Assembly: GCF_037974355.1 (NCBI RefSeq)
Contig: NZ_CP150235.1
Span: 1,550,001 to 1,614,000 of the forward strand
Length of the DNA: 64,000 nucleotides
Direction: 5' to 3'
Origin: Paenibacillus sp. FSL R5-0517
GTDB taxonomy: Bacteria > Bacillota > Bacilli > Paenibacillales > Paenibacillaceae
Below, one piece after another: positions 25,879 through 34,257 of this stretch. The notes beneath the pieces were generated by a model that was not told the DNA's origin, did no database searches, and was given only the letters and a program-made list of their open reading frames with translations. The number at the start of each line of letters is the position of its first letter. The first letter of the stretch is position 1. The translations under genes were made by a program, and so were the position numbers.

Positions 25879-28068
25879 ATGAGCATTTACATCAATCAGG
25901 AGAAACTTCAATTTCATTTACAGACCCGTGAGGCCAGTTACGTATTTCAGGTACTGCCTTCAGGATATTTGGTGCATTTGTATTATGGCAAAAAATTACG
26001 CGACACCGATCTGAGCTGGTTGCATGTACGGACAGAACGAGCGTCCTTTAGCCCTAACCCGGTGCCAGAGGATCGTACGATCTCCTTCGATACGTTGCCA
26101 GTGGAATTGCCAGTGTATGGCACGAGTGATTTCCGTAACCCTGCAATCCAATTGGAACTTGAGAATGGCTCAACGGTTTCGGAGTTTACGTATACAGGTC
26201 ATCAATTGGTCAAAGGAAAGGCAGCGCTTACCGGACTGCCAGCAACATACGTTGAATCCGATGACGAAGCAGAGACGTTGGTTATTGAGCTGGAAGACCG
26301 CGTCGCTGGTATCAAGATCGAGCTTTCTTATACAGCCTTTACGGCATTTAATGCAATTACACGCTCCATGCGTATCGTGAATGAGAGCGCTACCGCTGTG
26401 AATGTGGTGCGTGCGCTCAGTTCTTCTGTCGATTTCCCGCATGCGGATTATGAATTGTTGCAATTGTCAGGGGCTTGGACACGGGAACGTGATATCGTGC
26501 GCAGACCGCTTGCGTCAGGCCTGCAAGGCATTGAGAGTCGTCGCGGTTCAAGCAGTCACCAGCAAAATCCATTTATTGCGCTGATGACACCAGGTACGGA
26601 TGAAGATCAAGGTGAAGTCTACGGATTCAGTCTCGTCTATAGTGGCAGCTTCACCGCACAGGCTGAAGTGGATCAGTTCCACACCACCCGTGTGTCACTC
26701 GGGATCAACCCGTTCGAGTTCAGCTGGAAGCTGGAGCCACAGGAAGCTTTCCAAACACCGGAGACCGTTATGGTGTATTCGGCTGCAGGTTTGGACGGCA
26801 TGTCACAGTCCTACCACGAATTGTATCGGGAGCGTCTGGCACGTGGCAAATTCCGTAATGCGGAGCGCCCGGTACTGGTTAATAACTGGGAAGCGACTTA
26901 CTTTGGTTTCAATGCGGACAAGATTGAACAGATTGCTCGCGCTGGGCAGAAGCTGGGTATTGAGCTGTTTGTTCTGGATGATGGTTGGTTTGGACACCGG
27001 GACAGTGATAACTCCTCGCTGGGTGACTGGATTGTCGATAAAAACAAATTGCCACAGGGGCTGGATGATCTGGCAAACCGCGTAACAGGTCTGGACATGC
27101 AGTTCGGACTGTGGTTTGAGCCTGAGATGATCTCACCAGACAGTGAGTTATATCGTGCGCATCCGGACTGGTGTCTTCATGTTCCTGACCGTCGCCGGAC
27201 AGAAGGACGTCAACAATTGGTGCTCGACTTCTCTCGTCAGGATGTACGTGATGAGATCGTGCGCATGTTAACAGACGTACTTGGTTCTGCACCAATCACT
27301 TATGTGAAATGGGATATGAACCGCAATATGACGGAAGTGGGTTCCGCATTGCTTCCGGCAGACAGACAGCGTGAGACTGCGCACCGTTACATGCTCGGAT
27401 TGTATGACGTTATGGAACGAATCACTTCGGCGTTCCCGAACATTCTGTTCGAGAGCTGTTCAGGTGGTGGTGGCCGTTTCGATCCAGGTATGCTCTATTA
27501 CATGCCACAGACGTGGACAAGTGATAACACGGATGCGATATCCCGTCTGCGGATTCAGTATGGTACCAGTCTTGTATACCCAGTGAGCTCCATGGGATCA
27601 CATATCTCAGCGGTACCGAATCATCAGGTGAACCGGATCACTTCTCTAGAGATTCGGGGACATGTGGCGATGTCGGGCAACTTCGGGTATGAGCTGGACC
27701 TGACGAAATTCACGGAGGAAGAGAACGACATCGTGAAAGCCCAGGTTGAGCTGTACAAGGAGATCCGTGGAACGGTCCAATATGGAACATTCCGTCGCTT
27801 GCTCAGTCCGTTTGAAGGCAATGAGACAGCGTGGATGTTTATTGCACCAGACGGAAGCGAAGCGGTTGTATTCTACTTCCGTGTGCTCTCTGAGCCTAAT
27901 GCGCCACTTCAGCGCCTGAAGCTGAAAGGATTGGACCCGAATGCGGATTATCGTCTGAAAGGCGGATCAGAGACCTTTACCGGCGATGCCTTGATGTATG
28001 GCGGTATTTCGGTAGGCAGTGCATCAGGAGACTATCTGAGCGAACTGTTCCGCTTTGAACGCGTCTAG
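25879..28068 (+). CDS. Alpha-galactosidase, glycoside hydrolase family 36
   Basis: A 729-residue cytoplasmic alpha-galactosidase that releases galactose from raffinose-type sugars. The N-terminal beta-supersandwich is followed by the catalytic barrel: NNWEATYFGFN, FVLDDGWFGHRDSD, and the nucleophile Asp at about 479 in YVKWDMNRNM. The acid/base Asp is at about 549 in WTSDNTDA; ESCSGGGGRFD is also conserved. The length matches Geobacillus AgaA/AgaB. GGTGGAGGAG precedes the ATG. It stands between ndoA and tex, where B. subtilis has the rsb/sigB genes. No sugar transporter is adjacent. Confidence 0.95.
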   Translation: MSIYINQEKLQFHLQTREASYVFQVLPSGYLVHLYYGKKLRDTDLSWLHVRTERASFSPNPVPEDRTISFDTLPVELPVYGTSDFRNPAIQLELENGSTVSEFTYTGHQLVKGKAALTGLPATYVESDDEAETLVIELEDRVAGIKIELSYTAFTAFNAITRSMRIVNESATAVNVVRALSSSVDFPHADYELLQLSGAWTRERDIVRRPLASGLQGIESRRGSSSHQQNPFIALMTPGTDEDQGEVYGFSLVYSGSFTAQAEVDQFHTTRVSLGINPFEFSWKLEPQEAFQTPETVMVYSAAGLDGMSQSYHELYRERLARGKFRNAERPVLVNNWEATYFGFNADKIEQIARAGQKLGIELFVLDDGWFGHRDSDNSSLGDWIVDKNKLPQGLDDLANRVTGLDMQFGLWFEPEMISPDSELYRAHPDWCLHVPDRRRTEGRQQLVLDFSRQDVRDEIVRMLTDVLGSAPITYVKWDMNRNMTEVGSALLPADRQRETAHRYMLGLYDVMERITSAFPNILFESCSGGGGRFDPGMLYYMPQTWTSDNTDAISRLRIQYGTSLVYPVSSMGSHISAVPNHQVNRITSLEIRGHVAMSGNFGYELDLTKFTEEENDIVKAQVELYKEIRGTVQYGTFRRLLSPFEGNETAWMFIAPDGSEAVVFYFRVLSEPNAPLQRLKLKGLDPNADYRLKGGSETFTGDALMYGGISVGSASGDYLSELFRFERV

Positions 28069-28537
28069 ATAAGTGAACTACAATTTATTTACACGGGTAC
28101 TACGATGACAGAATAACCTTCCAATCACTGTTATCCCCAGATTTTTTGATTCCCTTTCTCAAAGGGAAAATCCGGAGATAAAGGCGAACGCTTCGCTTTT
28201 TCAGGTTTTTTCTGTCCTCTCCGTCATAGTGTAAATGAGTAGTTTCACTTATTAGATTGCTATTGTATATAGAGTTTTTAAACAAGGGAGGATCGAGGAG
28301 CGTCGTGATGACGTTTTTCGGTCTTTTTTTGCCGTAATGGGGAAGGCTGGAGGATGACATCATTCTGTCAGAACTTGTATGCTTGCGGATTGATGGAAAT
28401 CTGGATGTGATTTTGTGATAATATAGGATAGAGTGGAAAAAACAAATGGTTCAACTATACTGTAATTACAGCAGCAAAGCTGCCCTGAAATGATTGTAAC
28501 GAACGATTCAGATTCAGGAAGGAAAGAGGGATTTATT
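28069..28537. other. Intergenic region between the alpha-galactosidase gene and tex
   Basis: 469 bases without a convincing gene. A small hairpin at 28179-28203 (GCGAA/TTCGC then TTTTT) could end alpha-galactosidase transcription. A TGATAATAT stretch at about 28416-28424 could be the tex -10 region. Confidence 0.5.
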
Positions 28538-30757
28538 TTGTCTGAACAGGAAACGGTTCTGGAACCCAATGAAGAAACAATAAAGGCAGAACGCCATGAA
28601 CGAATCATCAAACAGGTAGCCAAGGAACTGTCACTGTCCTTGAAGCAGGTCCGTACGACCTCGGAGCTTCTGGACGAAGGCAATACGATTCCATTTATCG
28701 CCCGCTACCGTAAAGAAATGACTGGAGAGCTGGATGAGAACCAGCTGCGATTGATTGAAGAACGCATTGTCTATCTGCGCAATCTTGAGGATCGCAAATT
28801 GGAAGTCATCCGTATTATAGAGGAACAGGGCAAGCTGACCGGAGAACTGAAGAATTCCATTACCCAGGCTGTGAAGCTGCAGGAAGTGGAAGATTTGTAT
28901 CGTCCGTTCCGTCAGAAACGGAAAACGCGTGCAAGCGTGGCTAAGGAAAAAGGTCTTGAGCCCCTTGCTGTATGGATCTGGGGTCAACCGAAGCAAGGCA
29001 ATGTACTCCAGGAAGCTGCGAAATATATCAATGCTGAACTGGGCGTAGAAGATGCGGAGTCGGCACTTCAGGGAGCCAAAGACATTCTTGCTGAGAACAT
29101 CGCAGACGATGCTGCCATTCGTGCATGGATTCGTCGGTACACCTTGGATCACGGAATGCTGACTTCAGAAGCGAAGGATGCTCAAGAAGAGTCCGTGTAC
29201 GAGAATTATTATGATTACCGCGAACTGGCCAAAAAGATGCCTCCACACCGAATTCTCGCGATTAATCGCGGGGAACGTGAGAATATTCTGAAAGTTGGCC
29301 TGGACGTACAGGCAGAACCGGCCCATCGTCATATGGAAGGACAGATCATTCGTGGTGCTTCTGCCGTGCAGGATATCCTGCGTGATGTGATTGAAGATGC
29401 ATACAAGCGGCTTATTGCGCCTTCCATCGAGCGTGAAGTTCGTGGAGAACTGACGGAAAAAGGCGAAAATCAGGCCATCTCGGTATTCTCGGCCAATCTG
29501 CGTAATCTATTGCTTCAACCACCGATTCATGGCAAACGTGTGCTGGGTGTCGATCCTGCCTATCGTACGGGCTGCAAACTGGCTGTCGTAGATGATACGG
29601 GCAAGCTGCTGGAAGTGGCTGTGACCTATCCAACGCCACCACACAACAAGAAACGTGAAGCTGCGGAAGTATTCCACCGCATGATCAAGCAATATGATAT
29701 CGGACTGATCGTCATTGGTAATGGTACCGGATCTCGTGAAACGGAGCAGTTTGTTGCCGAGATCATCCAGGAGAACGGTGATGAAAGTCTGGTGTATCTG
29801 ATTGTTAACGAAGCAGGGGCGAGTGTGTATTCTGCATCCAAACTGGCCCAGGAAGAGTTCCCGGATCTGGATGTTGCGGAGCGCAGTGCAGCTTCCATTG
29901 CACGCCGGGTACAAGATCCGCTTGCGGAGTTGGTTAAGATTGATCCAAAAGCTATTGGTGTGGGGCAATATCAGCATGACGTTTCCCAGAAGGTTCTGGA
30001 AGAAAGCCTGAAGGCTGTCGTCGAATCTGCAGTTAACCATGTCGGTGTGGACGTGAATACGGCTTCACCTTCGTTGCTGTCATATGTGGCTGGAGTTAAC
30101 GCTACGATTGCCAAGAACATTGTGAAGTACCGTGAAGAGAATGGCCGGTTTACGAACCGCCGTCAGCTTCAGAAGGTGCCGCGTCTGGGTGCCAAAACCT
30201 ATGAGCAGTGCGTAGGCTTTATGCGGATTGGTGAGGGTGAGAATCCATTGGATCGTACGCCAATTCACCCTGAGTCCTACAAGGTTGTCGATCAGCTGTT
30301 CAAGGAGCTTCAGGTTGCACTGGACAAGCTCGGCAGCAAGGAACTGTCGGTGTTACTGTCCGAGCAACAGCCGGAGCAACTGGCTGTGAAACTGGACGTA
30401 GGTGTGCCTACATTGCGTGACATTCTGGACAGCTTGCAGCGTCCGGGTCGTGACCCGCGTGAGGAGATGCCGTTGCCAATCTTCCGTACAGATGTATTGA
30501 AAATTGAGGATCTGGTGGAAGGCATGGAGCTGCAAGGTACAGTTCGGAACGTTATTGATTTTGGTGCCTTTGTTGATATTGGGATTAAGAGTGATGGGCT
30601 TGTCCATATCTCACAGCTCAGCAACGGATATGTTAAACATCCGATGGATGTTGTATCTGTCGGGGATAATGTAACGGTGTGGGTCATGAATGTGGATACC
30701 AAAAAAGGCCGTGTCGGCCTTACGATGAAGAAGCCTGCTTCTGCGCAACAGTCTTAA
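28538..30757 (+). CDS. tex: RNA-binding transcription accessory protein Tex (YdcI/YhgF)
   Basis: A 739-residue Tex protein, a conserved nucleic-acid-binding factor. The N-terminal helical domain contains TIPFIARYRKEMTGELDENQ. A YqgF-like RNase H fold includes VLGVDPAYRTGCKLAVVD. Helix-hairpin-helix motifs follow (VNTASPSLLSYVAGVNATIA and FTNRRQLQKVPRLGAKTYEQ). The C-terminal S1 domain is GMELQGTVRNVIDFGAFVDI to GRVGLTMK. I chose TTG 28538 because AGGAAAGAGGG precedes it; the frame is open from 28490 without a good site. It is followed by a strong terminator. Confidence 0.95.
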   Translation: MSEQETVLEPNEETIKAERHERIIKQVAKELSLSLKQVRTTSELLDEGNTIPFIARYRKEMTGELDENQLRLIEERIVYLRNLEDRKLEVIRIIEEQGKLTGELKNSITQAVKLQEVEDLYRPFRQKRKTRASVAKEKGLEPLAVWIWGQPKQGNVLQEAAKYINAELGVEDAESALQGAKDILAENIADDAAIRAWIRRYTLDHGMLTSEAKDAQEESVYENYYDYRELAKKMPPHRILAINRGERENILKVGLDVQAEPAHRHMEGQIIRGASAVQDILRDVIEDAYKRLIAPSIEREVRGELTEKGENQAISVFSANLRNLLLQPPIHGKRVLGVDPAYRTGCKLAVVDDTGKLLEVAVTYPTPPHNKKREAAEVFHRMIKQYDIGLIVIGNGTGSRETEQFVAEIIQENGDESLVYLIVNEAGASVYSASKLAQEEFPDLDVAERSAASIARRVQDPLAELVKIDPKAIGVGQYQHDVSQKVLEESLKAVVESAVNHVGVDVNTASPSLLSYVAGVNATIAKNIVKYREENGRFTNRRQLQKVPRLGAKTYEQCVGFMRIGEGENPLDRTPIHPESYKVVDQLFKELQVALDKLGSKELSVLLSEQQPEQLAVKLDVGVPTLRDILDSLQRPGRDPREEMPLPIFRTDVLKIEDLVEGMELQGTVRNVIDFGAFVDIGIKSDGLVHISQLSNGYVKHPMDVVSVGDNVTVWVMNVDTKKGRVGLTMKKPASAQQS

Positions 30758-30774
30758 TAAGCAACAGAATTGGA

Positions 30775-30810
30775 GAACAGCCTTCCCTGAACAGGGAAGG
30801 CTGTTTGTTG
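30775..30810 (+). terminator. Intrinsic terminator of tex
   Basis: AACAGCCTTCCCTG pairs with CAGGGAAGGCTGTT across AA, then TTGTTG. Confidence 0.85.
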
Positions 30811-30887
30811 TCGACAGTAATAGTCCCGTTGTCCGTTCTAATTCCTCTGATAAGTACGGTGGGAATATGTGCATTTTCTTAAAGTGC

Positions 30888-30935
30888 GTGTTCTAAAGGC
30901 CATCCTTCGTAATCCAAAGCAGACTTTAGGAAACT
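30888..30935. repeat. Degenerate, internally deleted copy of the 178-base repeat
   Basis: CGTGTTCTAAAG followed by CATCCTTCGTAATC and AAAGCAGACTTT reproduces the two outer ends of the repeat at 52199-52376 (reverse orientation) with the middle missing. It abuts the stop codon of cmpA. Confidence 0.6.
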
Positions 30936-30937
30936 TC

Positions 30938-31081
30938 TTAAAGTTCGTTCTCCGCACTGCGTGGTGTGCCATTTGCTGGTTTGTTACGATAAAAGAACCA
31001 GCATTCGTTCAGCAACTTGATTTGGCGGCTATCCTTTTTGTGAAATGCACGCATCAGTTGATTGCAAAGCCATTGAGGCAA
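30938..31081 (-). CDS. cmpA: CmpA-like spore-coat morphogenesis checkpoint peptide
   Basis: A 47-residue small gene on the minus strand between tex and the sprT-like gene, the same place as B. subtilis cmpA (37 residues). It reads MPQWLCNQLMRAFHKKDSRQ, then IKLLNECWFFYRNKPA and a short tail. B. subtilis CmpA has the matching pattern MPNWL..QM.R.F..KD..QIKLLN.CWFFY. In B. subtilis CmpA acts with ClpXP to degrade SpoIVA in cells with faulty coats. The TTG start at 31081 has AGAGGAGGAG six bases upstream. The C-terminus is about 10 residues longer than in B. subtilis. Confidence 0.9.
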   Translation of the reverse strand: MPQWLCNQLMRAFHKKDSRQIKLLNECWFFYRNKPANGTPRSAENEL

Positions 31082-31189
31082 GGGTATCTCCTCCTCTTGC
31101 ATAATTCATCTGTACGTTAGCATATGTGGCAATAGCCTGGACTGTGCGGCTTAAGTGAGGAGCTCCGCCAAATCATTATCTTAATCGCC

Positions 31190-31228
31190 AAAAAGCACAA
31201 TTCCCAATGCCGGGAGTTGCGCTTTTTG
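31190..31228 (-). terminator. Intrinsic terminator of the hypothetical gene
   Basis: AAAAAGCACAATTCCC pairs with GGGAGTTGCGCTTTTT across six bases; it lies after the minus-strand gene ending at 31262. Confidence 0.8.
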
Positions 31229-31261
31229 AACTTGTCATTTTAAAATGATACCTCAGATGAA

Positions 31262-31618
31262 TTAGAGAGCTTCCATCTCTTCTTCATACCATTGTTCCAA
31301 TTGAGCCTGGAGCGCCCGGATTTCAGTAAGCAAGGAAATCAAGGGATAATGGCTCTCACGTAGTACTGCAAAAGATTCTTCAAGCGCATTGATATAATCA
31401 AGGCCGCCGATGATGGTAAGATTTTCGTTCAGAAGATCGAGGTTGTCACATTCGGCGATTGCCCAAGGCAGGACAGGGACATCTGCTGCCGTGAGTTTAT
31501 CTATCTCCTTGTGAAGGCGCAGATTGAGCGCGCTAAGTTGATAGGCGTAATCCGCCGGCATTTCCACGAATTGCAATTGTTGTTCCTGCTGCAGGATGAC
31601 ATAGCGCATTGTAGGCAT
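31262..31618 (-). CDS. Hypothetical protein (118 aa)
   Basis: I do not recognise this protein. It is soluble and mostly helical, with an acidic C-terminus (LQAQLEQWYEEEMEAL). The start is set at ATG 31618 (MPTMRYVILQQEQQL) because GAGGGGAG lies about 12 bases upstream; a frame start at 31645 overlaps that site. It has its own terminator, and codon use resembles its neighbours. It lies between cmpA and the sprT-like gene, divergent from the latter. Confidence 0.65.
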   Translation of the reverse strand: MPTMRYVILQQEQQLQFVEMPADYAYQLSALNLRLHKEIDKLTAADVPVLPWAIAECDNLDLLNENLTIIGGLDYINALEESFAVLRESHYPLISLLTEIRALQAQLEQWYEEEMEAL

Positions 31619-31737
31619 AACGAGTAATAATCTCCCCTCATACATTCTACTTGACAGTGTAGCCTACGAAACGGTTAAAATTCAAGTATTATGCCGGAAA
31701 AACAAATGCTCCGAGGGGGTGCAAGGAGAGGACACCG

Positions 31738-32199
31738 ATGGAAAATGAGGAGTTGCAACAGTGGATTGAACAGGTATCACTGGATCATTTCGGAGTACCG
31801 TTCACCCATGAAGCGTTGTTTAACAGTCGTCTGACCACGACGGGAGGGCGTTATATGCTCAAAAGTCACCGGATTGAGATCAATCCGCATCAACTCGAAG
31901 CCTACGGGCGAGATGAGGTTGAAAAAATTATCAAGCATGAGCTGTGCCACTATCATCTGCATATTCGTGGACGCGGCTATCAGCATCGTGACCCAGAATT
32001 CAAGGCTTTATTGCAGAAGGTGGGCGGTTCGCGTTACTGTCAATCTCTGCCTGATGGCAAAGGCAGAAAGCCGCTACCTTATCGTTATAAGCTGGTGTGC
32101 AAGAGCTGTGGGACGGAATATTTGCGCAAACGGAAAATAGATCCGAAGCGTTACCGGTGTGGTCGTTGCGCGGGAAAGCTGGGCCTTCAGAATATCTGA
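31738..32199 (+). CDS. SprT-like zinc metalloprotease-fold protein (YdcK)
   Basis: A 153-residue SprT-family protein. The HExxH zinc motif is H67-E-L-C-H71 in IIKHELCHYHLH. Four Cys of a C-terminal zinc ribbon follow (CKSCGTEYLRKRK, YRCGRCAGKLG). It is homologous to B. subtilis YdcK, which also lies just before a tRNA cluster. The substrate is unknown; the family includes DNA-protein crosslink proteases in eukaryotes. Confidence 0.93.
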   Translation: MENEELQQWIEQVSLDHFGVPFTHEALFNSRLTTTGGRYMLKSHRIEINPHQLEAYGRDEVEKIIKHELCHYHLHIRGRGYQHRDPEFKALLQKVGGSRYCQSLPDGKGRKPLPYRYKLVCKSCGTEYLRKRKIDPKRYRCGRCAGKLGLQNI

Positions 32200-32243
32200 T
32201 GTGAGTATCATTCAATGTATTGGAGAAAGTGATGGAAGGCATG

Positions 32244-32272
32244 TTGACTTGGATTATTAATCATGATAAATT
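32244..32272 (+). promoter_or_regulatory. Promoter of the tRNA-Asn/tRNA-Ser unit
   Basis: TTGACT and TAAATT are separated by 17 bases, ending 20 bases before tRNA-Asn. Confidence 0.6.
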
Positions 32273-32292
32273 AATCTTATTCAAGTTAATTT

Positions 32293-32368
32293 TCCCTGAT
32301 AGCTCAGTTGGTAGAGCACTCGACTGTTAATCGAGTTGTCACAGGTTCGAGCCCTGTTCGGGGAGCCA
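32293..32368 (+). tRNA. tRNA-Asn (GTT)
   Basis: The cloverleaf is readable: acceptor TCCCTGA/TCGGGGA, anticodon loop CTGTTAA, TTCGAGC T-loop and encoded CCA. 76 bases. Confidence 0.97.
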
Positions 32369-32374
32369 TTTCTT

Positions 32375-32463
32375 GGAGAGATACCCAAGTGGCTATAAGG
32401 GGACCCTCTGCTAAGGGGTTAGACTGCGTAAGCGGTGCGAGGGTTCGAATCCCTCTCTCTCCG
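32375..32463 (+). tRNA. tRNA-Ser (GCT)
   Basis: Acceptor GGAGAGA/TCTCTCC, anticodon loop CTGCTAA and the long variable arm of a class II tRNA. CCA is not encoded. 89 bases, six bases after tRNA-Asn. Confidence 0.96.
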
Positions 32464-32584
32464 TTCTGAATTAAACTTCTCTGCAAAGGGATGAGAACCC
32501 TAAAGGTTCGTCGGAGCATAAGCTTCGTTAGCAATACTCCGCAGTCTCGAACGAAGTGAGAGTATCCCTCTCTCTCCGTTCTGA
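32449..32584 (+). repeat. Direct repeat of the tRNA-Ser 3' end
   Basis: A 21-base block (ATCCCTCTCTCT plus CCGTTCTGA) at 32449-32469, the end of tRNA-Ser and its flank, recurs exactly at 32564-32584. The 94 bases between contain CGGAG/CTCCG pairing but no second tRNA. It could be an old tandem tRNA duplication or an attachment-site scar. Confidence 0.75.
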
Positions 32585-32596
32585 TTCAACCCAAAA

Positions 32597-32646
32597 TCCC
32601 CTTCACATTTGACCGGATAACGGTTCAGTGTGAAGGGGTTTTTTTG
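32597..32646 (+). terminator. Intrinsic terminator after the tRNA-Ser repeat
   Basis: ATCCCCTTCACA pairs with TGTGAAGGGG followed by seven T. Confidence 0.85.
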
Positions 32647-32688
32647 CGTTCTCATCTTGGAGTATCCTTCGTATATTTTTCTGTATCG

Positions 32689-33387
32689 CTAAAGTGAAAT
32701 ATCCAGCACCTCGTATAAACCTTTCTTGCCTGCTTCCGTTACTTCGACAGAGCGACTTCCTGTTTTTTGACGAATCCAGTCCAGTTCCGATAATCGATGT
32801 CTGAGTTGTTCCCCAAGCATGCCTGAGAGATGATGACGGCGTTCGCTCCAATCCAGACATTTGCGAGCGATGGCACGGCGTGATCCTGGCTTCATCTGAA
32901 GTTTAATTCCAAACGTAGTGAACCACTGTGTTCCTTTCTCTGTAACTTGATAATCCTTGCTGTGTGCCTCTTCGGGCTCTTCAAGATAACCCTTCTGTAG
33001 TAAGGCTTCACAGAGCGAGATTCCCAATTTCCCGGCCAGATGCCCATAACAGGTCCGTGCATAACTCAGTTGTTGAAGCTGATTGGATTGTTTGAGAGAG
33101 CGGATCTGTACAGGCGGAGCAATACTGGCCATGGTTTCAATCAGATTAGCAATTTCCTTGTTTGCAAGACGGTAGTATCGGTGACGGCCTTGCTGTTCAA
33201 CTTCCAGTAATCCTCCCTCTACGAGTTTGGCGAGATGACTGCTTGCCGTCTGGGGCGTGACACCTGCCATATGAGCAAGCTCTCCTGCGGGCAACGCCCG
33301 GCCATCCAGTAAGGATGACAGAAAAATGGAGCGACTTGGATCAGCGATTAACGACGCAATAACAGTGATATTCGGGTATACATTCAT
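32689..33387 (-). CDS. ArsR-like winged-helix transcriptional regulator
   Basis: A 232-residue regulator. Residues about 1-85 are an ArsR-type winged helix (SRSIFLSSLLDGRALPAGEL, then TPQTASSHLAKLVEGGLLEV and GRHRYYRLANKEI). The C-terminal 140 residues form a second domain as in the larger ArsR-like family of YczG type. No obvious metal-binding Cys cluster is seen, so a non-metal signal is likely. It is divergent from the flavin reductase gene, with a TACAA/TTGTA dyad at 33418-33432 between them, and probably controls it. Confidence 0.82.
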   Translation of the reverse strand: MNVYPNITVIASLIADPSRSIFLSSLLDGRALPAGELAHMAGVTPQTASSHLAKLVEGGLLEVEQQGRHRYYRLANKEIANLIETMASIAPPVQIRSLKQSNQLQQLSYARTCYGHLAGKLGISLCEALLQKGYLEEPEEAHSKDYQVTEKGTQWFTTFGIKLQMKPGSRRAIARKCLDWSERRHHLSGMLGEQLRHRLSELDWIRQKTGSRSVEVTEAGKKGLYEVLDISL

Positions 33388-33493
33388 ACTTCGATCATAT
33401 CTGAACTATTACTGTATTACAATTCGGTTGTATCGTCCCATACGGATCAGACGAAGCTTATAAACGAATGGATTGGAACAGGAGAGGTACAAA

Positions 33494-34162
33494 ATGAACA
33501 AGGTGAACAAGATAATGAAACCGGAGGCTGCTACTGGGCAGCTGAACAAAAATTCCACAGTGGTACGACATGAAACGATTAATCCCAGTATTTTATATTA
33601 TGGTACCCCTGTATTGCTGCTAAGTACATTAAACGAGGATGGGTCAACCAACGTGTCTCCACTGTCCTCATCCTGGGCGCTGGGGGACTGTCTGGTGCTA
33701 GGTATAGGTACACAGGGGAAAGCCTATGAAAATCTGATTCGACATCCGGAGTGTGTGATTAATTTACCAGATGCGACCATGTGGAGACAGGTTGAGGCAT
33801 TAGGCCGTTATACGGGAGTTAACCCGGTTCCTGAGGAGAAAAGGCAGATGGGCTATGAATATTGTCATGATAAATTCACTGTAGCTGGACTGACATCCGA
33901 ATGCTCGGTTCAGGTGGCTCCAGATAAAATAGTCGAATGTCCGCTCCAGATTGAAGCGGCTGTACAACACATACGCATTCCCGAACATACACCGTTCATG
34001 GCGATTGTGGAAGTGAAAGCGTTGAAGGTGCATGCGCACACACGACTGATATCTGGACCAAACAAGATTAATCCAGAAGAATGGCATCCGCTGATCTATA
34101 ATTTCAGACATTATTTCGGATTGGGAGAGAGACAAGGGAGCAATTTTCGGTCAGAGAATTGA
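33494..34162 (+). CDS. Flavin reductase family (FMN-binding split barrel) protein
   Basis: A 222-residue flavoredoxin-like protein. The FMN-binding split barrel shows TPVLLLSTLNEDGSTNVSPL, LVLGIGTQGKAYENLIRHPE and CVINLP, typical of flavin reductases that act as oxidoreductase or monooxygenase partners. Start ATG 33494 has CAGGAGAGG upstream; an in-frame ATG at 33473 does not. It is divergent from the ArsR-like regulator. Confidence 0.82.
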   Translation: MNKVNKIMKPEAATGQLNKNSTVVRHETINPSILYYGTPVLLLSTLNEDGSTNVSPLSSSWALGDCLVLGIGTQGKAYENLIRHPECVINLPDATMWRQVEALGRYTGVNPVPEEKRQMGYEYCHDKFTVAGLTSECSVQVAPDKIVECPLQIEAAVQHIRIPEHTPFMAIVEVKALKVHAHTRLISGPNKINPEEWHPLIYNFRHYFGLGERQGSNFRSEN

Positions 34163-34257
34163 CCTGAGTGGAATTTCAACTTATGTAGTCAGGGAAAGAT
34201 TGGGTAATAGTAAAGATAGCAAATGTAAGCATATACATAGTAAAAGAGGTGATGTGC

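Noticed and set aside
26600..27085. 161-codon frame inside the alpha-galactosidase gene
   Set aside because: It is an out-of-frame shadow of a complete GH36 protein with intact catalytic motifs.
28290..28410. Two very short frames with ribosome-like sites upstream of tex
   Set aside because: They encode about 10 and 18 residues with no recognised leader-peptide pattern.
30869..31120. 83-codon open frame on the plus strand after tex
   Set aside because: It has no good ribosome site and lies antisense to the better supported cmpA gene and a repeat remnant.
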